DNA of 64,000 nucleotides. Origin: Ectocarpus siliculosus. Lineage: Eukaryota > Sar > Phaeophyceae > Ectocarpales > Ectocarpaceae. The stretch is taken from positions 3,820,507 to 3,884,506 of the forward strand of contig FN649755.1 in the NCBI GenBank assembly GCA_000310025.1. The letters run 5' to 3'. The notes under the pieces are model-generated. The model worked only from the letters and a program-made list of their open reading frames with translations. It had not been told where the DNA came from and ran no database searches. The translations under genes and the position numbers were made by a program. Shown one piece after another: positions 53,800 to 64,000 of this stretch; position 1 is the first letter of the stretch; each line of letters starts with the position of its first letter.

Positions 53800-53984
53800 G
53801 CCCGGGTACGCCATGCGCGAGCTAGAGTCCCCCTCTTGCGAAGCCCCAAGCCATGATCACACGAAACGGGTGCGTAGCACATCAAGAGAGCACCCAATCC
53901 GCTCAAACTATTCGTGAAACGTCGTTCCTAGTAGCACACGACGTGTCCCCCTTACATGGCTTGGGTGAAGTGTGCTCTAAGCCC
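53800..53984 (+). repeat. Dispersed repeat, copy 2 (paired with 825-1024)
   Basis: Same blocks and order as copy 1, including CCATGATCACACGAAACGGG. Confidence 0.65.
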
Positions 53985-54029
53985 CAAAGTAGGCCACAAA
54001 CCCATCGCTATTTACGACACCGTAGTATT

Positions 54030-54560
54030 TTCGACACGGCTCTCAGCTGTCGCGTAAGCCCTCGTTGGTCCCATAGTGACCGGTGGCTGTCGAGATATGG
54101 CCCAACATGATGTCACGGCACCACCTCGGCGGTGCCGTATTAATGCTTATTTTCTGACACACCGCGAAACTTTCCGAAAACACCTCCAACGGGCATGAAA
54201 TCAATTGAACTGTGTTTCCATGGCCCCCAGCTGTCATACAAACCGTCATTTCGCCGAGTATGTGGTTCCCGAGATACGCCCAAGAATGTGGCCGCAGCAC
54301 CACCTCGCCGGTGTCTTATGTACGACACCGCACGAGAAGTTCCGAAAACATCTCCAATAGGCACGAACCCATTTGCACTGTGTTCCCAAGGCCCCCCGCT
54401 GTCACACAAGCCGTCCTTCGGCCGAAAACAATTGTCGTAAATATGACTTATGCACGACACCGAGTAAAAAATTTCCGAGAACGAATTTTACGTGGCCAAA
54501 AACGAGGTTGCTGGGTTTCCACGGCCAACAGCTATCGCGCAAGCCGGTATTCGACCGAAG
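54030..54560 (+). repeat. Degenerate tandem array, four ~135-190-bp units
   Basis: CAGCTGTC(g/a)x(g/a)CAAGCCGT-type marks at about 54045, 54228, 54398 and 54530, with CACCACCTCG(g/c)CGGTG in the first two and TTTCCGAAAAC(A)-type blocks between. Confidence 0.7.
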
Positions 54561-55250
54561 CCAACATGCGGTTGCCACTCTAACATGCTCCCTTTCTACA
54601 GCCTTACGACGGCCGAGAACGAAGGCACAGGTGGATGGGGGAAATACAGGGAGAACAATACGGAGAAGATATGGGATTACGAAAGGGATGCAGTGGGGTC
54701 GGCAAGATGGCCGGAGAAGGTGGACTGCAGACGGTGGGTGGTACATCTTCAAAAATGGCGGACACGGGTGGAATTCCTGCAGGAGATTGGCGTACGGGCC
54801 GCAAGGGGGTAGCCTCACTTGCCCACCACCCTCAGTCCACGGCAAAAGCGTGGAAAGCGGGGTGGAAAGTCAAATATCCTTCGCCGAGCGCGCCGGAGGG
54901 CATCAGCGACGGAAACGCCGCAGCGGAGGAACACCAGCAACAGCGTGGGGGTCGGGAACTGCTTCGGACGTTGCATAAGTTTCGGGGAAATGCGATTGGG
55001 CGGGAGCGCACGGTGGGTTGACCGATCATGATTTTCTCGCCTGTAGCAGTTGGTGTAGGCTATTTCTCCGAATACCGCCCAATCTGCTCCGAATTTTATG
55101 AAAGGAACGAATGAAATTGATCGGGTCCGTTTCCATGTAGCCCAAATATTTCACCAAAAATATACTACCTTACCTTGGATAATCGTGTTGGTTCGGCAGC
55201 ATTTTCACATCCAGATAATCAAATGAATGTCGTGCCACTGAAGTACTAAA
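54561..55250. other. No recognisable gene
   Basis: Plus frame 54635-55021 (Gly/Arg/Lys-rich, ending EEHQQQRGGRELLRTLHKFR) might be coding but no family was recognised. Confidence 0.3.
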
Positions 55251-55259
55251 AGGCAGAGT

Positions 55260-57760
55260 TTTCACTCCAAACGCTCATCGGTTCCCTCGACGAGGAAGCC
55301 TCCTCGAAGCTGACAGTAAAACATGTTTCGGACAATGACACCCTGCGATGTTATGTCATTGATTCGATCAAACAAGGGAGATATGCATGTCGAAGTCGGA
55401 GGTCGGTGTGACATCGGGACTTCGGGCACAGCCTGCTGTCAGTATGAATGTCATGGAAAAGAAGGAGGGAGTGAAATTCTCACGTTCAGGGTTTCGACAG
55501 TGAAGCACCAATGTTTGAAGAAGTCGGGACTCGATTTCACATCCATCCCAACATGGACACCGAAAACCCTGCCTATGAATGTCGTCCAACAAAATGCACG
55601 AGTGAACTTCGTCCAGACTGTTTTTGGGCGGAGGACATTTGTTCAACGATTAGGTACAATATTCTTCGGGATTTCACATATTTTGACGAACTTCCCATGT
55701 CGTCTACCGGAAAAGCAGAGTATAGATTCAGGCGCATCTTGGTTCTCTCGACGACTAACCATTCTCTAACCTCACAGCGAATTGGAATTGGGCAAGACTT
55801 TCCGAAAAGATATTTCTGTCTTCGACCCGATCAAACAAGGGAGATATGCGTGTCGAAGTCGGGACTTGGTTTCACCCGGACCTCTGGCAGACAAACCCTG
55901 GCTATGAGTTTGATGGACAAGAATTAGGGAGAAAAACTTTCACACAGGGGGCTCCGACAGCGAAACATCAAAGTTGAGTAATTCGGGGCTCGGTTTCACA
56001 CCCTAACCTGGGCCACCGGAATCCCTGCCTATGAATGTCGTCGAAGACAACGAATGAGCGAACTTCCTCAAGACCCTATATACATGCAGATTTATTTGTT
56101 CAACGGCATGGTACCAGTTTCAGTGGGATGCCATAGATTTTGACCATCTTCCACTCCCAATTCGACAACCCTGTCGTGCTACCGATAAGGCAGAGTTTGT
56201 TTCAGTTGCAAATTGGTTCTGTCGACGAGTAGCCCTTCTTGAAGCTGACAGTGAATATTTTATGGGGCAATGACATCCTACGAAGATATTCTGTCTTCGA
56301 TTCGATCCAACTAAGGAGATGTGCTTATTGGAGTCGGACTTCGTTTCATCGAGGACGTCTGGCACCGATGACGTCTGGCACCGATAACCCGCGATATGAA
56401 TGCCATGGATAAAATCGAAGGAATGAAATTCTCACGTAGGGGTCTCGAACGTGAAAGAGATATTCGCACGGAGTGCGGATCCGGTTTCACACTGCAACTT
56501 GGGACACTGAAGACCGCCTATGAAGTCATCGGCAAGAATGAACAAGTGAATTTCGTCAAGACCGTGTTTTCGTGGAGCTCCATTTCTTCAATGTCATGAT
56601 ACTGTTTTCTTTAGTATGTAGCATAATTTTGGCAACACGTTCATTCTGACATCGACCCCCGTGTCGTGCTACTGAAAACGTAGAGTTTTGTTTCAGATTC
56701 ATATCGGGTCCCTCGACGAGGAAGTCTCCTTGAAGCTGACCTTGAAACATGTATTTGGCAACGACGCTCTGCGATATGATCCCTTTGTTTGGCTCAAACC
56801 AGGGAGATATGCATGTCGGACACGGAACTCCGTGTGGCATCGGGACTTCGGGCACAGCCAAGCCCCGCGTTGTGAATGTCATGGACAAGAAGGAGGGAGT
56901 GAATTATCACGGAGGATATTACGACAGTGAAACATCATGATTTCAAGAAGTCGGGGCTCGGTTTCACACCCCAACCTGGGACACCGAAAGCCCTGCCTAT
57001 GATTGTCGTCGAAGAAGATGCATGAGTGGATTTGATCAAGCCTATGTTGCCGTGGAGCTGTGATTCTTGAACGATATGGTACCGTTGCCTTTGAGATGTC
57101 ACAGATTTTGACGAACGTTCGCTCCCAATTCGACCAACCTGCCGTCCTACCGAGAAAGTAGGGTCTTGTTTCGGATGCATATGGGTTCGCTCGAGGAATA
57201 ACACTTCTCAAAGCTAACAGTGTAATGGTTTTTGGGCAATGACATCCTGCGATGACATGTCTCCTATTCGATCAACCGAGGGAGTTTTGCGTGTAGGAGT
57301 CGGGACTCGGTTTCACACCATGACCTCTGGCACAGATAACCCTCGATATGAATGCCATGGACAAGAATGAAGGAGTGAAATATCAAGTAAGGTTTTGACA
57401 GTGAACTACAGTAGCATGTTCGGAACTTGGAACACCCAAAGCTGGCTAGGAATGTCGTCGGCAAGAATGAATGATTGAATTTCGTCAAGACAGCGTTTCC
57501 ATGGAGCAAGATTTCTTCTACGGCATCGTAAAATATCCGTTGGGATGTCACAGAACGTTTTCAAGAAGTTCATCCCGACATCCGTGTCGTGCTACTGAAA
57601 ACGTAGAGTTCAGTTTCACATGCACATCGGTTCCCTCGTCGAGGTCCCTCCTCGAAACTGACCGTGAAACATGTATTCGGAAACGACGCCCTGGGACATG
57701 ATGCCTCCGATTCGCTCAAACCAGGGAGATATGCGTGTCGGAGTCAGAAATCGGTTTCAC
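55260..57760 (+). repeat. Tandem array, six diverged ~470-bp units
   Basis: The mark TCGG(t/g)TCCCTCGACGAGGAAG or a variant appears at about 55278, 55735, 56213, 56700, 57180 and 57630. It is followed in most units by AAGCTGAC(A/C), CAAGGGAGATATGC-type sequence and TTCACACC. Unit 4 keeps a frame with SLDEEVSLKL and KPGRYACR; other units have stops, so it may derive from an ancestral coding repeat. Confidence 0.85.
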
Positions 57761-57976
57761 ACCGGGACGTGGGACACCGGACGTCTTGGCTTTGTACCGA
57801 CTCGTACGATGTGGTTATCGGTTCAAAAGGTTGGATGCAAACGGTTCTTGCTGGTCTCGGCGACGCAGACGGAGCACATGCCAGAACGATGCCGGTACCC
57901 CAACAACCACCAAACCGGGTGGGGAAAAAGGTGGCCAGGTGCAAGAATCCGGGGGGGGTACAGTGGATGGCAGTGA

Positions 57977-58414
57977 TACTGTCACCAACGAGGGTGGGAT
58001 CGACGGCAGTCTGCCGCAGAAGAGCGTGGAGAGGGGAGGGGAAGCGGGAATGGCACCATCAAGGGGCATAACGACGACAGTGATGACTATTCGGAAAAAA
58101 TTAGGAGTAACAGCGACGACCAGGAGGATGCCGACAGTGATGCCTACATAGGCAAGGGTAGGCGTGGCGGCGATGAGCAGGAGGATGGCAGCAGCGATGC
58201 CTACTCGGGCAAGGATCGGAGGAGCGGCGATGACGATCATAACTGGGGCCCTACGTTCGACGATGGCCATGACAACGAGGCGGTGCACCCCGAAGAACAA
58301 GGAGAAGAAGCGGCACAACACCGGGAGGCATTCGATCAGCGCCGAGTCTTCGCCACGATGATGGCGAACAGCAAGGAGGACGTGGGGCGAAGTCTTGCGG
58401 TCAGTTTCGCCTGA
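57977..58414 (+). CDS. Acidic Asp/Ser/Gly-rich protein, C-terminal exon
   Basis: 145 codons open from after TGA 57976 to TGA 58414, with no ATG at the start, so a 3' exon is likely. It carries an imperfect ~21-residue repeat: DDQEDADSDAYIGKGRRGG then DEQEDGSSDAYSGKDRRSG. The end (EAFDQRRVFATMMANSKEDV) is more ordinary. Codon composition is GC3-rich like the copia genes. Highly charged, probably disordered, no family recognised. Confidence 0.5.
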   Translation, partial: YCHQRGWDRRQSAAEERGEGRGSGNGTIKGHNDDSDDYSEKIRSNSDDQEDADSDAYIGKGRRGGDEQEDGSSDAYSGKDRRSGDDDHNWGPTFDDGHDNEAVHPEEQGEEAAQHREAFDQRRVFATMMANSKEDVGRSLAVSFA

Positions 58415-60411
58415 CTAAGCCCTGGATATGCATAGGTTGCGGGTTAGAGAAAATACAGAAAATATCACCGAGCACGCCAACACCCGCCATCCCGTCGTCA
58501 CATACGAAAACCAAGACTAGCTTTCCAGGGGCCCCGCGCGCCCTGCCTACGTCACAAGATGTTATGATGGCATATGCCTCTCAGCTTTTGCGTACCATAC
58601 CCCGTGGCTGATAGAGAGGGATTGTGGGGTCCAGACACAAATGTAATTCAGCCGGGATATACCATCGACAACGTCTGGACTTGAGTTCCGGACAAACTAA
58701 CACCCGAGCGCCTTTGGGAAAAAACCGCCTGCAACTCGGGGTCGAGGAAGAATACCGTGCATCACAATAGAATGTTTCCAAGGGTGCTTGATTTAGGATA
58801 CCCACAGAGGTGTACCGGGTGTATTTGTCCGGGTGTCGCTCGTACAGAATGTTACAGACGACATCTGTGACACTTCCAATACCCTAAAAAATACGTCCGC
58901 TGAGTTCTAAAACACTTTCAGTACCCGAAAACGTACAGACCTCACAGGCCTAGATAAACTTCCAAATACAAATCCGTCCGGGTAAGGGGGCTCACACATG
59001 AGTTGACCCGAGGGGTCACGCAGTCCTAGGGTTCAAGCAGGATTTGATCGCACCTGCCGCGGAGTATAGCATGTGAAACAATGGAGCTAGACGGTGAAGA
59101 GAGCGGTATTTGAGATTTCCAAGTTTTCGCGGAAAGCCTTGTCCGCACAATACACTTAGGAAAACAAACCCACGGCGTGCCTCATGTCTTGCTTCATTGC
59201 ACACAACAAGCCACAACATGCCACAACAAGTCATCGAAAACAACAAAAAATCACGTGACGACAGGATTCAACCGGCGTCTTTCCGCTCGATGAGGTACAG
59301 GCTAGGCTATAAGGAGTCGTGCGCCCTTCAGCGTCGCGGAAGAGGCGATACAATGACGACCTCCCAAAGGGAGGGGCATACATCGCTACGGCGACAACAC
59401 CGCCTGGATCTTTTTACCTGCATCAACGTGCAGATTGTCGGCGGGCGGGATAAGGGTAAGAGATCTGCATCAGAATCAAAATCGACCAAGTCCTCCCTCA
59501 ATTGCTGTCTTTGTTTTCGGTTAACTGCCTTCGTGGGAATTCTCACCGGCGCCTCGGACGAATGAAAGACCCAGCGCTCCGTAGAAGAGGCGCATGCTGA
59601 CGTAACGGCGTGCGGGGAACGTCGAGTGTCCAGGCAACCAAGAGTCGAGCTGAGGGGAGGAGAAGAATGGAAAATATCGAGAAGGTGATAGATCCGTCAG
59701 ATGCATACAATTTTCCCCCGAACGGGTTCCCTCCGCCATCGCTGGTATTCGCGACAATAGGGCATGTAACACAATGAGCTCCTCTTCCTCGCCAAACCTG
59801 AATGCACCGTCGGTGAACTGACCCCATAGGCGAAATTTTCTGTCGTGGCGACGTTTCTCCGGTCTTGCAACACATCTACTACAGGGGTTGTCTCCATTTT
59901 GGCCTCAAACTAGCTTGACTGGCGGTATTGACGGTATATTTGAGCACCAAGCAATATCTCGCTACAGGGGAGTGAATTTCTACCCACGAAAGCGAGTCAG
60001 CGACCATGAGACGACGCGTCTCTATGCCGCTCCAGAGAGACACGTCCCGCTGCAACAGGGTTCAGCTGACTCACGACTTCGGGCAACAGCAGACCCATCT
60101 TGTTGTGGGTCTGGGCAAGTGGATACGCTGACCACCACAGAATGCCTGATATCCTGTGTACCGCGATGGTTTCGGCCGTGACCCATAATAGCTTGCACTC
60201 TAGTGTCTAATGTTTCCACTATAACAGTACCGAAATACCCACATTCACGCTTTATTAGTCCTCCTTTTGTTTTCGATTTCACATTTGGTTATGGCAAGTT
60301 TGCCCGTGGGCAAACCCAGACTCCCGCATGGTATCGCTAGAAACAACAGTCGTGCGCTAGTCATACCCTAGCCCATTGAGCTCAAAACCGTGTGTGAACG
60401 TTGCCGTAGCA
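58415..60411. other. No clear gene; weak minus-strand coding at 59330-59900
   Basis: Minus frames with PARRYVSMRLFYGALGLSFV (about 59570-59620) and KAVNRKQRQQLREDLVDFDS (about 59470-59530) look coding-like and lie either side of a GTGAGA, but no family or complete gene structure could be built. Confidence 0.3.
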
Positions 60412-60590
60412 AGGGAGCAGCGCACCGCTAGACAGAGAGAGGCGAGAGCAATACTATGTACAACAGACGAAACAAAGCAGCGCACGGCCAGACAAAGAGG
60501 GGCACCAGCAATACTACAGCAGACGAAACGTGTCGAAGTAACGCGCGGCCAGAGGGAAACGGCAGACAAAGCGGCGATAAGGACGGTGAA
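60412..60590 (+). repeat. Tandem repeat, about 2.5 units of ~63 bp
   Basis: CAGCGCACxGxxAGACAxAGAG and AGCAATACTA recur; a plus frame QRTARQR repeats every 21 codons. Confidence 0.65.
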
Positions 60591-60644
60591 TGGGTTCGTG
60601 TATACGTCCAAGACTAAACATCGAAAATGACCTCTCATCTACAG

Positions 60645-60745
60645 GATCTTTAGTCGTTGTTGTTGGTTGTGTTGTTGTGTTCGCATTAAGACCGCTCCGA
60701 TCTCTCCATCCAGTACCTCCCTCTGTCAAAACTTGTATAACACTC
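60645..60745 (-). repeat. (AAC)n-tailed dispersed repeat, copy
   Basis: Plus strand has GTTGTT-rich start, then GCTCCGATCTCTCCATCCAG and TACCTCCCTCTGTC, like the other copies. Confidence 0.5.
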
Positions 60746-61849
60746 AGTTGGGTTAGAGTGTTTTTTTGTTGACCTAGGAACATATCAGTAGAAGGCAGTG
60801 TTCAGAGCCGGGCGAAGTTAGTGATACTCTCAGGCCTTCTCCTTGGGCATTGATACCAAAGGCTGTCGCCGGGCGTTAAAAGTTTAGAAAAATCTGGACC
60901 CAAACCAGCCTATCACAATCAACTGCGGTAATGGCCGCTGCGTAGCCAAAACATCCTGAAGCGGGGGTCGTCCAAGATTTGAGCTACGGTTTGTAGAGCT
61001 GGAAATCGGGAGGTTGGGATTGTGACGGTGAGTACGTACAGCAGGGGAAGGTGACAGGCGTGGAAACCAGATGCGCCGCACACGTGTTGTGTTGGGACTG
61101 CGAGCGCAGCGCCCGAAAGCCCAGCCCCATTTCAAGATGTCACATGCAAGCAGCTCCTGCATGGTGTCATCCACATGTCGGGATTTCCAACGGTTACAGG
61201 TCGATCACGGGTTTTCAGGTGGACATGGGCAGGGCGATAGTACCATTCAGCGGTAACTGTTTCTGCCGAAGGGGGTGTTTCGTTTTTCGGCGGTAAGGAC
61301 TTTGGCGGAGGCGGTATAACGAAACCAGGGGTAAGGCGGCGGTTTTCCAATACGCCCACCAGGGCGGTATCTTCACGGTGGAAAAAAAGCCAACATTACC
61401 CATGGAACTTTGGAGGTAGGGTGTGCAGGCCCGTTTTAAGAACTCCCCGTATGCTGTTCAGTCTTGAAGTTAGACTGTCCACGCGAAGGAGTGCGGATAC
61501 TACGGTGATGGAGACAAAACCCAACCGCTACTCTGTGCGACAACCAACGGATTTTCTCATGCCCAAGGCTGCCCCACTGGACCGCCTTTGCGAGGATGCA
61601 CAGCGTTGTACGTGAAAGAGATTAGGGGGCGTCGGAACCCGAACCCTTGCACTACCCCCAACCAAACCCGTCACCTCTACTATATAGTTTACTACCCTCG
61701 CTAAGGCTACTGGCCCCACTGGTCCAGGGAATCTCGTAATTGACTGCTGCGTGCCCGCTCTGCCGATCTCAAAATCAATCTTGGTTACGCGCCCCCTCAA
61801 CCATGTATCGTTTCAAAAGGCTCGTTGGCTCTCGTGCTTTCCGGTCACG
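60746..61849. other. No recognisable gene
   Basis: GGCGGTAA-like motifs recur at 61285-61380 and again at 62560-62740; otherwise nothing. Confidence 0.3.
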
Positions 61850-62060
61850 CGCGGCATAGCAAGGAGTCTCCCGCACCAATGGGCACAAGCTTGAAACTAT
61901 GGCCCGATAGTTGGGTGGGACGTCGAGGCACAGCGCCGCATGTTGGTGTTGCGCACCAGTACGCTTGCGACGGCGCAACGTTTCTGCTCATCGGCAGGAG
62001 TACCAAGTGAGGTGGTGTGCGGAATAGGTCGATGGAAAGGAGGGAATTGGAAACACTGCC
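61850..62060 (+). pseudogene. Possible tyrosine-recombinase C-terminus, frameshifted
   Basis: One frame reads VAHQYACDGATFLLIGRS and the next frame SSAGVPSEVVCGIGRWKGGN. Together they resemble the end of tyrosine recombinases of DIRS or Crypton type (H-x-x-R-x-G-A-T...A-G-V-P...G-R-W). The first His-x-x-Arg is not clean, and only about 60 residues remain. Confidence 0.3.
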
Positions 62061-62130
62061 ATACCAGCAGTGCTGAGCTTACAGCAGCGGTGGCAGCAAC
62101 GACCGCACAACAACGACTTAACTACAACGA

Positions 62131-62171
62131 CGACGACGACGACAACAACAACAACAACAACAACGACAACG

Positions 62172-62261
<90 letters not shown>

Positions 62262-62262
62262 G
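62131..62262 (+). repeat. Long (AAC)n microsatellite
   Basis: Mostly uninterrupted AAC after a short (GAC)n start; poly-Asn, poly-Thr and poly-Val/Leu frames are artefacts. Confidence 0.98.
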
Positions 62263-62936
62263 CAATGTGACCGCAAGGCATGCTTTATGATTTGGAATGC
62301 TTGGTGCATGCTCCAAGGGGCGCCAATGAAGTTGTAGAATACCACGCCCCGGGCAAAGGTCAACGTCTCTGGGCTTCGACACCCGCATTCTACGGAGAGT
62401 ATGGGGGGTTCTTCCGGCAAGGGACTATCCGAAGGGGCAAACACTGTTCTGTCCTATATCAGAGGATGAAGCTACTGCGAGCTGCTGTAGCGGCAATCCT
62501 TACCTACCCAAATCTGAGGTGATAAATTGTTTTCGGCCGTTGGAGGTGGTGCGTTTTTCCGCGGTAACGACATTGATTGGCGTTTTTCGAAGGAAGCATT
62601 CTGAGCGGAGGTGGAAAAAACTAAAATACGGCAGTGGGTGTTCGGCGGTAACGTCATAAAGCGGCAATTTTGGCGGTAGGCGGTAATTTTAATTATTTAA
62701 CAAATTTGGATAAGGTGGTAATACGGAAAAACGGCGGAATGTCGCTAACGGTCAAAAGGCGCTTCTTCACGAGAAAACTGCGTTCGATGTTGTATGCATA
62801 GTCCACTTGACAGAGAACGGCAGCGGTAGTCGCGTTTGTACATAGTCCGACACTCCACCAAGCAAATAAGAAGGAGCTTGGGGTTTCTCATTCTCCGTTC
62901 ATTCTTCCGGGATGAGCTCTACGGCTTGGGGTTGCC
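62263..62936. other. No recognisable gene
   Basis: Includes GGCGGTAA-type motifs 62560-62740. Confidence 0.3.
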
Positions 62937-63425
62937 ACAGCTCACCATCATTTCCGGGTGGAGGTATGCATCCACAGGGTTTAAGCCTTGCACCCACACC
63001 TTTTTACCGACGGAAACCCTCTGTGGGGAACGAGCGTCACGAGCATGTATGCGTTTCTGCCACCTGCCGCTCTTCTGCAGGCAGGCGCAGTGTGCTGTCC
63101 CTTCAACCAGCAACTACTGTACACCGGCTGAAATCCCAAACGCTAACCTAACAATAACCCCAAACCCACCCGGTAGGTGCTAGGTTGGCGCTGAGTGGCT
63201 CGATTCTATGTAGGCTGGTGTGCCGGCATTGGCGCTAGCTTGGAAGTGATGGAATCATCTCTAGGTTGGTATTGCTTGGATAGGTGCTACGTTGGTGTTG
63301 ACGTGGGTACGTGCTAGGTTTTGTAGGCCTAGGTCGCTCTTGGTTGGGTGGTCCCGTCGGTAAAAGGTGTGGGTGCATGGCTTATGTGCGTCCCCAGGGG
63401 TGCATCCAATTGTCGGAGGTAGGAA
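62937..63425. repeat. Inverted repeat pair with short spacer repeats
   Basis: 62937-63020 and 63350-63425 are diverged reverse complements (GTCGGTAAAAGGTGTGGGTGCA on one side). Between them GTGCTA(g/c)GTTGG-type units recur several times. Could be a small DNA transposon derivative. Confidence 0.5.
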
Positions 63426-63639
63426 AGCAGCATTGATGGAGGTTGATGTGTTTTGAACGATGTTGACCGGCTCTTTACCGCGCCGTGCAGCATTTCACCG
63501 ACCCCGAGATGAGCTTCTCGCGTGATGTTTGGGTGTGACGTGCTCTTCCCGACGTTCGCGTTTGGTGGTTGATGAGTTTTGAACGATGTCGCATTTTTCC
63601 CCCATGCATCCTCACGTCAACTACAGTATGTCCAAAAAA

Positions 63640-63750
63640 CTATCCAAAGGGAACGGAAGGCATCAGTTGCACCAGTACGGACATTAGAAGGCACTGAGCG
63701 GAGACCGGAACGGATATAAAATGTGAAGACAACAACAAAAATAACAACAT
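63640..63750 (+). repeat. (AAC)n-tailed dispersed repeat, copy
   Basis: Reads GTACGGACATTAGAAGGCAC, TGAGCGGAGACCGGAACGGA, then ATGTGAAGACAACAACAA. Same orientation as the 15245 copy. Confidence 0.6.
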
Positions 63751-63859
63751 GGATCCTGTGTGGCCACGCGGATGACCGCAGAGACCGCGGACTCAAAGCG
63801 ACAGCAGGATTCTGCGGACCTAGCTGGTTGCCAAGCAACTGTTAATCGACTAAGACAGA

Positions 63860-63920
63860 AAGTGAGAGGGAGAGAGCAACAATAGAGAGAGAACGAGAAT
63901 TTGAGAGAGAGAGAGAACGA
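63860..63920 (+). repeat. GA-rich tract
   Basis: AGAGAGAGAACGAGA-type low complexity. Confidence 0.8.
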
Positions 63921-64000
63921 GACTGATTTTCGTGATTGCGGAGCATTGATGCGAACGACTGACTTGCGCACGCGGATAACTGCTGATCGATGCGCGCAAA

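Noticed and set aside
62118-62444. Poly-Cys, poly-Leu, poly-Val, poly-Asn and poly-Thr open frames
   Set aside because: All are translations of one (AAC)n microsatellite in different frames.
1-64000. CRISPR arrays
   Set aside because: The tandem arrays have no unique spacers between constant repeats, and the genome is eukaryotic.

Overview
This is a eukaryotic nuclear window, most likely from a brown alga (an Ectocarpus-like stramenopile). The evidence is indirect: spliced genes with GT-AG introns, a majority of mobile DNA with 5-bp target duplications, a Helitron trace, and leucine-rich-repeat (LRR) units carried on separate 72-nt phase-2 exons, an architecture described for brown-algal candidate immune-receptor genes. 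No rRNA, tRNA or CRISPR array was recognised. Two assembly gaps exist (28777-29372 and 45563-45594).

Layout. 1-2.5 kb: minus-strand OTU-like protease domain running off the left edge. 2.6-6.4 kb: internally deleted Ty1/copia element (333-bp LTRs, CTCGG target duplication). 7-9.7 kb: palindrome cluster, then a copia gag with its 1.14-kb LTR and a putative half-tRNA-Met primer site. 10-12.3 kb: frameshifted retrotransposon gag. 13.2-24.7 kb: a region bounded by inverted arms made of a ~185-bp satellite plus a short GAATACAGTG satellite. It encloses a solo LTR, a Helitron trace and a decayed three-exon gene of an unrecognised zinc-binding-like family. 24.9-31.5 kb: nearly complete copia element on the plus strand (258-bp LTRs, ATTAC duplication), itself interrupted by a 484-bp insertion. 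31.8-36.4 kb: second member of the unknown gene family, a miniature LTR element, another dispersed repeat and a nine-unit ~121-bp tandem array.

36.6-53.4 kb: minus-strand array of scattered LRR exons, some intact (72 nt, splice sites present) and some decayed. It has been invaded by a LINE remnant (41-42.6 kb), a CATG-palindrome satellite (45.1-46.2 kb) and a very young copia element (46.9-52.4 kb, LTRs identical by eye, AGAAA duplication, inserted into a GA microsatellite). 53.8-57.8 kb: tandem arrays of ~170-bp and ~470-bp units. 58 kb: short acidic, repeat-bearing coding exon. 58.4-64 kb: mostly featureless, with a possible tyrosine-recombinase trace, a long AAC microsatellite and copies of a small (AAC)n-tailed dispersed repeat.

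The most interesting biology is the LRR exon array. Two LRR subtypes interleave as separate, phase-compatible exons, with intact and splice-dead members side by side in a transposon-rich setting. That is what an exon-shuffling receptor locus would look like.
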